A stretch of 8,434 nt of DNA from Bacteroidales bacterium (GTDB lineage: Bacteria > Bacteroidota > Bacteroidia > Bacteroidales > JAAUTT01). Of the stretch, positions 7,896-8,434 are shown piece after piece. The DNA lies in NCBI GenBank assembly GCA_012031335.1, contig JAAUTT010000150.1:1-8434 (forward strand), given 5' to 3'. Each line of letters opens with the position of its first letter. Position 1 is the stretch's first letter. A program made the translations under genes and the position numbers. The notes under the pieces are model-generated. The model did no database searches. It was not told where the DNA came from and was given only the letters and a program-made list of their open reading frames with translations.

Positions 7896-7942
7896 AGAGA
7901 AAAAGGATGTCTTTTATTATGAGACATCCTTTTTCTCTTTAT
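7892..7942. terminator. Perfect 21-bp inverted repeat, bidirectional intrinsic terminator
   Basis: The left arm 7892-7912 and right arm 7922-7942 are exact reverse complements around a nine-base loop (TTTATTATG). The outer part of each arm is A/T-rich and the centre contains GGATGTCT/AGACATCC, so each strand ends in a T-rich run. It lies between convergent genes: the corrected stop of the membrane protein (7893-7895) is inside the left arm, and the NhaD gene ends 14 bases to the right at 7956. Confidence 0.85.
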
Positions 7943-7955
7943 TTATTTAAAATAT

Positions 7956-8434
7956 TCAATTCAAAAGTTGATGTTGAAGCAGATAAGTTGCTGCACCAGC
8001 AAAGTACCCGAGAAGAGCTGGTAAAGTCAATTTTTCGAAAATACCAAAAGAATTCAATTTTTTCCATCCCCATGGCAACAACACCAGCTGCTGATCCAAT
8101 AATAAGAATGCTGCCACCTGTACCAGCACAATAAGCTAAAAACTCCCAGAGAAAATGATCTATTGGATATTGCGATAATGGATACATACCCTGAGTCGCA
8201 GCAATAAGAGGTACATTATCCACTACAGCTGAAAGAAGACCAATAGCCATTACAATAATACTTTGATTTCCTACACTTTCTAATCCTGTTGCAAGCGAAG
8301 CTAATATCCCAGTGGCTTCGAGGGCTGCAATGGCCAAAAGAATTCCTAAGAAGAAGAGAATGCTTGAAGTATCAACGCGTTTTAATGCGTTCAGGACTGA
8401 AAATGGTCGCGCTTCTCTTGTTCTTTCCTACGTG
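7956..8434 (-). pseudogene. nhaD: NhaD-type Na+/H+ antiporter, C-terminal part, at least one frameshift
   Basis: This is the C-terminal portion of an inner-membrane sodium/proton antiporter of the NhaD (IT superfamily) type. Visible family blocks are R-V-D-T-S-S-I-L-F-F-L-G-I-L-L-A-I-A-A-L-E-A-T-G, then G-L-L-S-A-V-V-D-N-V-P-L and A-Y-C-A-G-T-G-G-S-I-L-I-I-G-S-A-A-G-V. Last comes M-G-M-E-K-I-E-F-F-W-Y. An extra base at 8028 breaks the frame after F-R-K-I. Skipping it gives T-L-P-A-L-L-G-Y-F-A-G-A-A-T-Y-L-L-Q-H and a stop at 7958-7956. Uncorrected, the frame runs to 7939 inside the terminator stem with unrelated residues. An in-frame TAG at 8430-8428, just before E-R-T-R-E-A-R-P-F, suggests another indel at the window edge. 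The N-terminal two thirds lie outside. NhaD proteins export Na+ or Li+ in exchange for H+; ion specificity is not visible here. Confidence 0.85.

Noticed and set aside
7907..8134. Plus-strand open frame starting in the terminator loop.
   Set aside because: It starts inside a terminator stem and is antisense to the NhaD C-terminus.
1..8434. CRISPR array, tRNA, rRNA, toxin-antitoxin or defence system.
   Set aside because: I found no spaced direct repeats, tRNA cloverleaf, rRNA-like stretch or recognisable defence proteins on either strand.

Overview
The window looks like a chromosomal piece of a Bacteroidota bacterium. The evidence is moderate-to-low GC, A-rich start regions without clear Shine-Dalgarno sites, TAnnTTTG-type promoter motifs, N-terminal lipoboxes and AQ-type signal peptide ends. 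The gene families are also typical of that phylum: GH127/DUF1680, GH140/DUF4038, a Gfo/Idh/MocA oxidoreductase with a QKPL motif, DUF6599 and NhaD.

Layout. Positions 1-5360 (+ strand) hold a carbohydrate-use cluster. In order these are the C-terminal part of a Gfo/Idh/MocA oxidoreductase, a galactosamine-6-phosphate isomerase (AgaI-like) gene, an intact secreted GH140-like glycoside hydrolase, and a lipoprotein GH127-like glycosidase. At 5383 another lipoprotein gene begins but stops after about 22 codons at a breakpoint near 5448-5454. There it abuts the truncated 3' side of a minus-strand serine hydrolase (beta-lactamase/family VIII esterase fold). Upstream of that hydrolase, 6371-6453 resembles the 3' end of a minus-strand group II intron. 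Next come a DUF6599 secreted protein (minus), a divergent four-helix membrane protein (plus), a perfect 21-bp stem terminator, and the C-terminal third of an NhaD-type Na+/H+ antiporter (minus) running off the right edge.

The dominant feature is that every recognisable gene except the GH140-like one and the short lipoprotein stub is interrupted by single-base indels. I count twelve firm events in about 8.4 kb. After each indel the protein continues in another frame with family motifs intact, and no internal nonsense substitution is needed to explain any gene. That pattern fits uncorrected sequencing or assembly indels better than long-term gene decay, though recent pseudogenisation cannot be excluded from sequence alone. 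The genes below are therefore described in their frame-corrected form.

How the genes may work together: the GH140-like and GH127-like enzymes would release sugars at the cell surface or in the periplasm, and the oxidoreductase and AgaI homologue would handle oxidised or amino sugars. The exact substrate is not determined. I see no convincing novel defence, mobile or RNA-based system. The most useful observations are the indel pattern, the chimeric junction at ~5450 and the intron-like relic.
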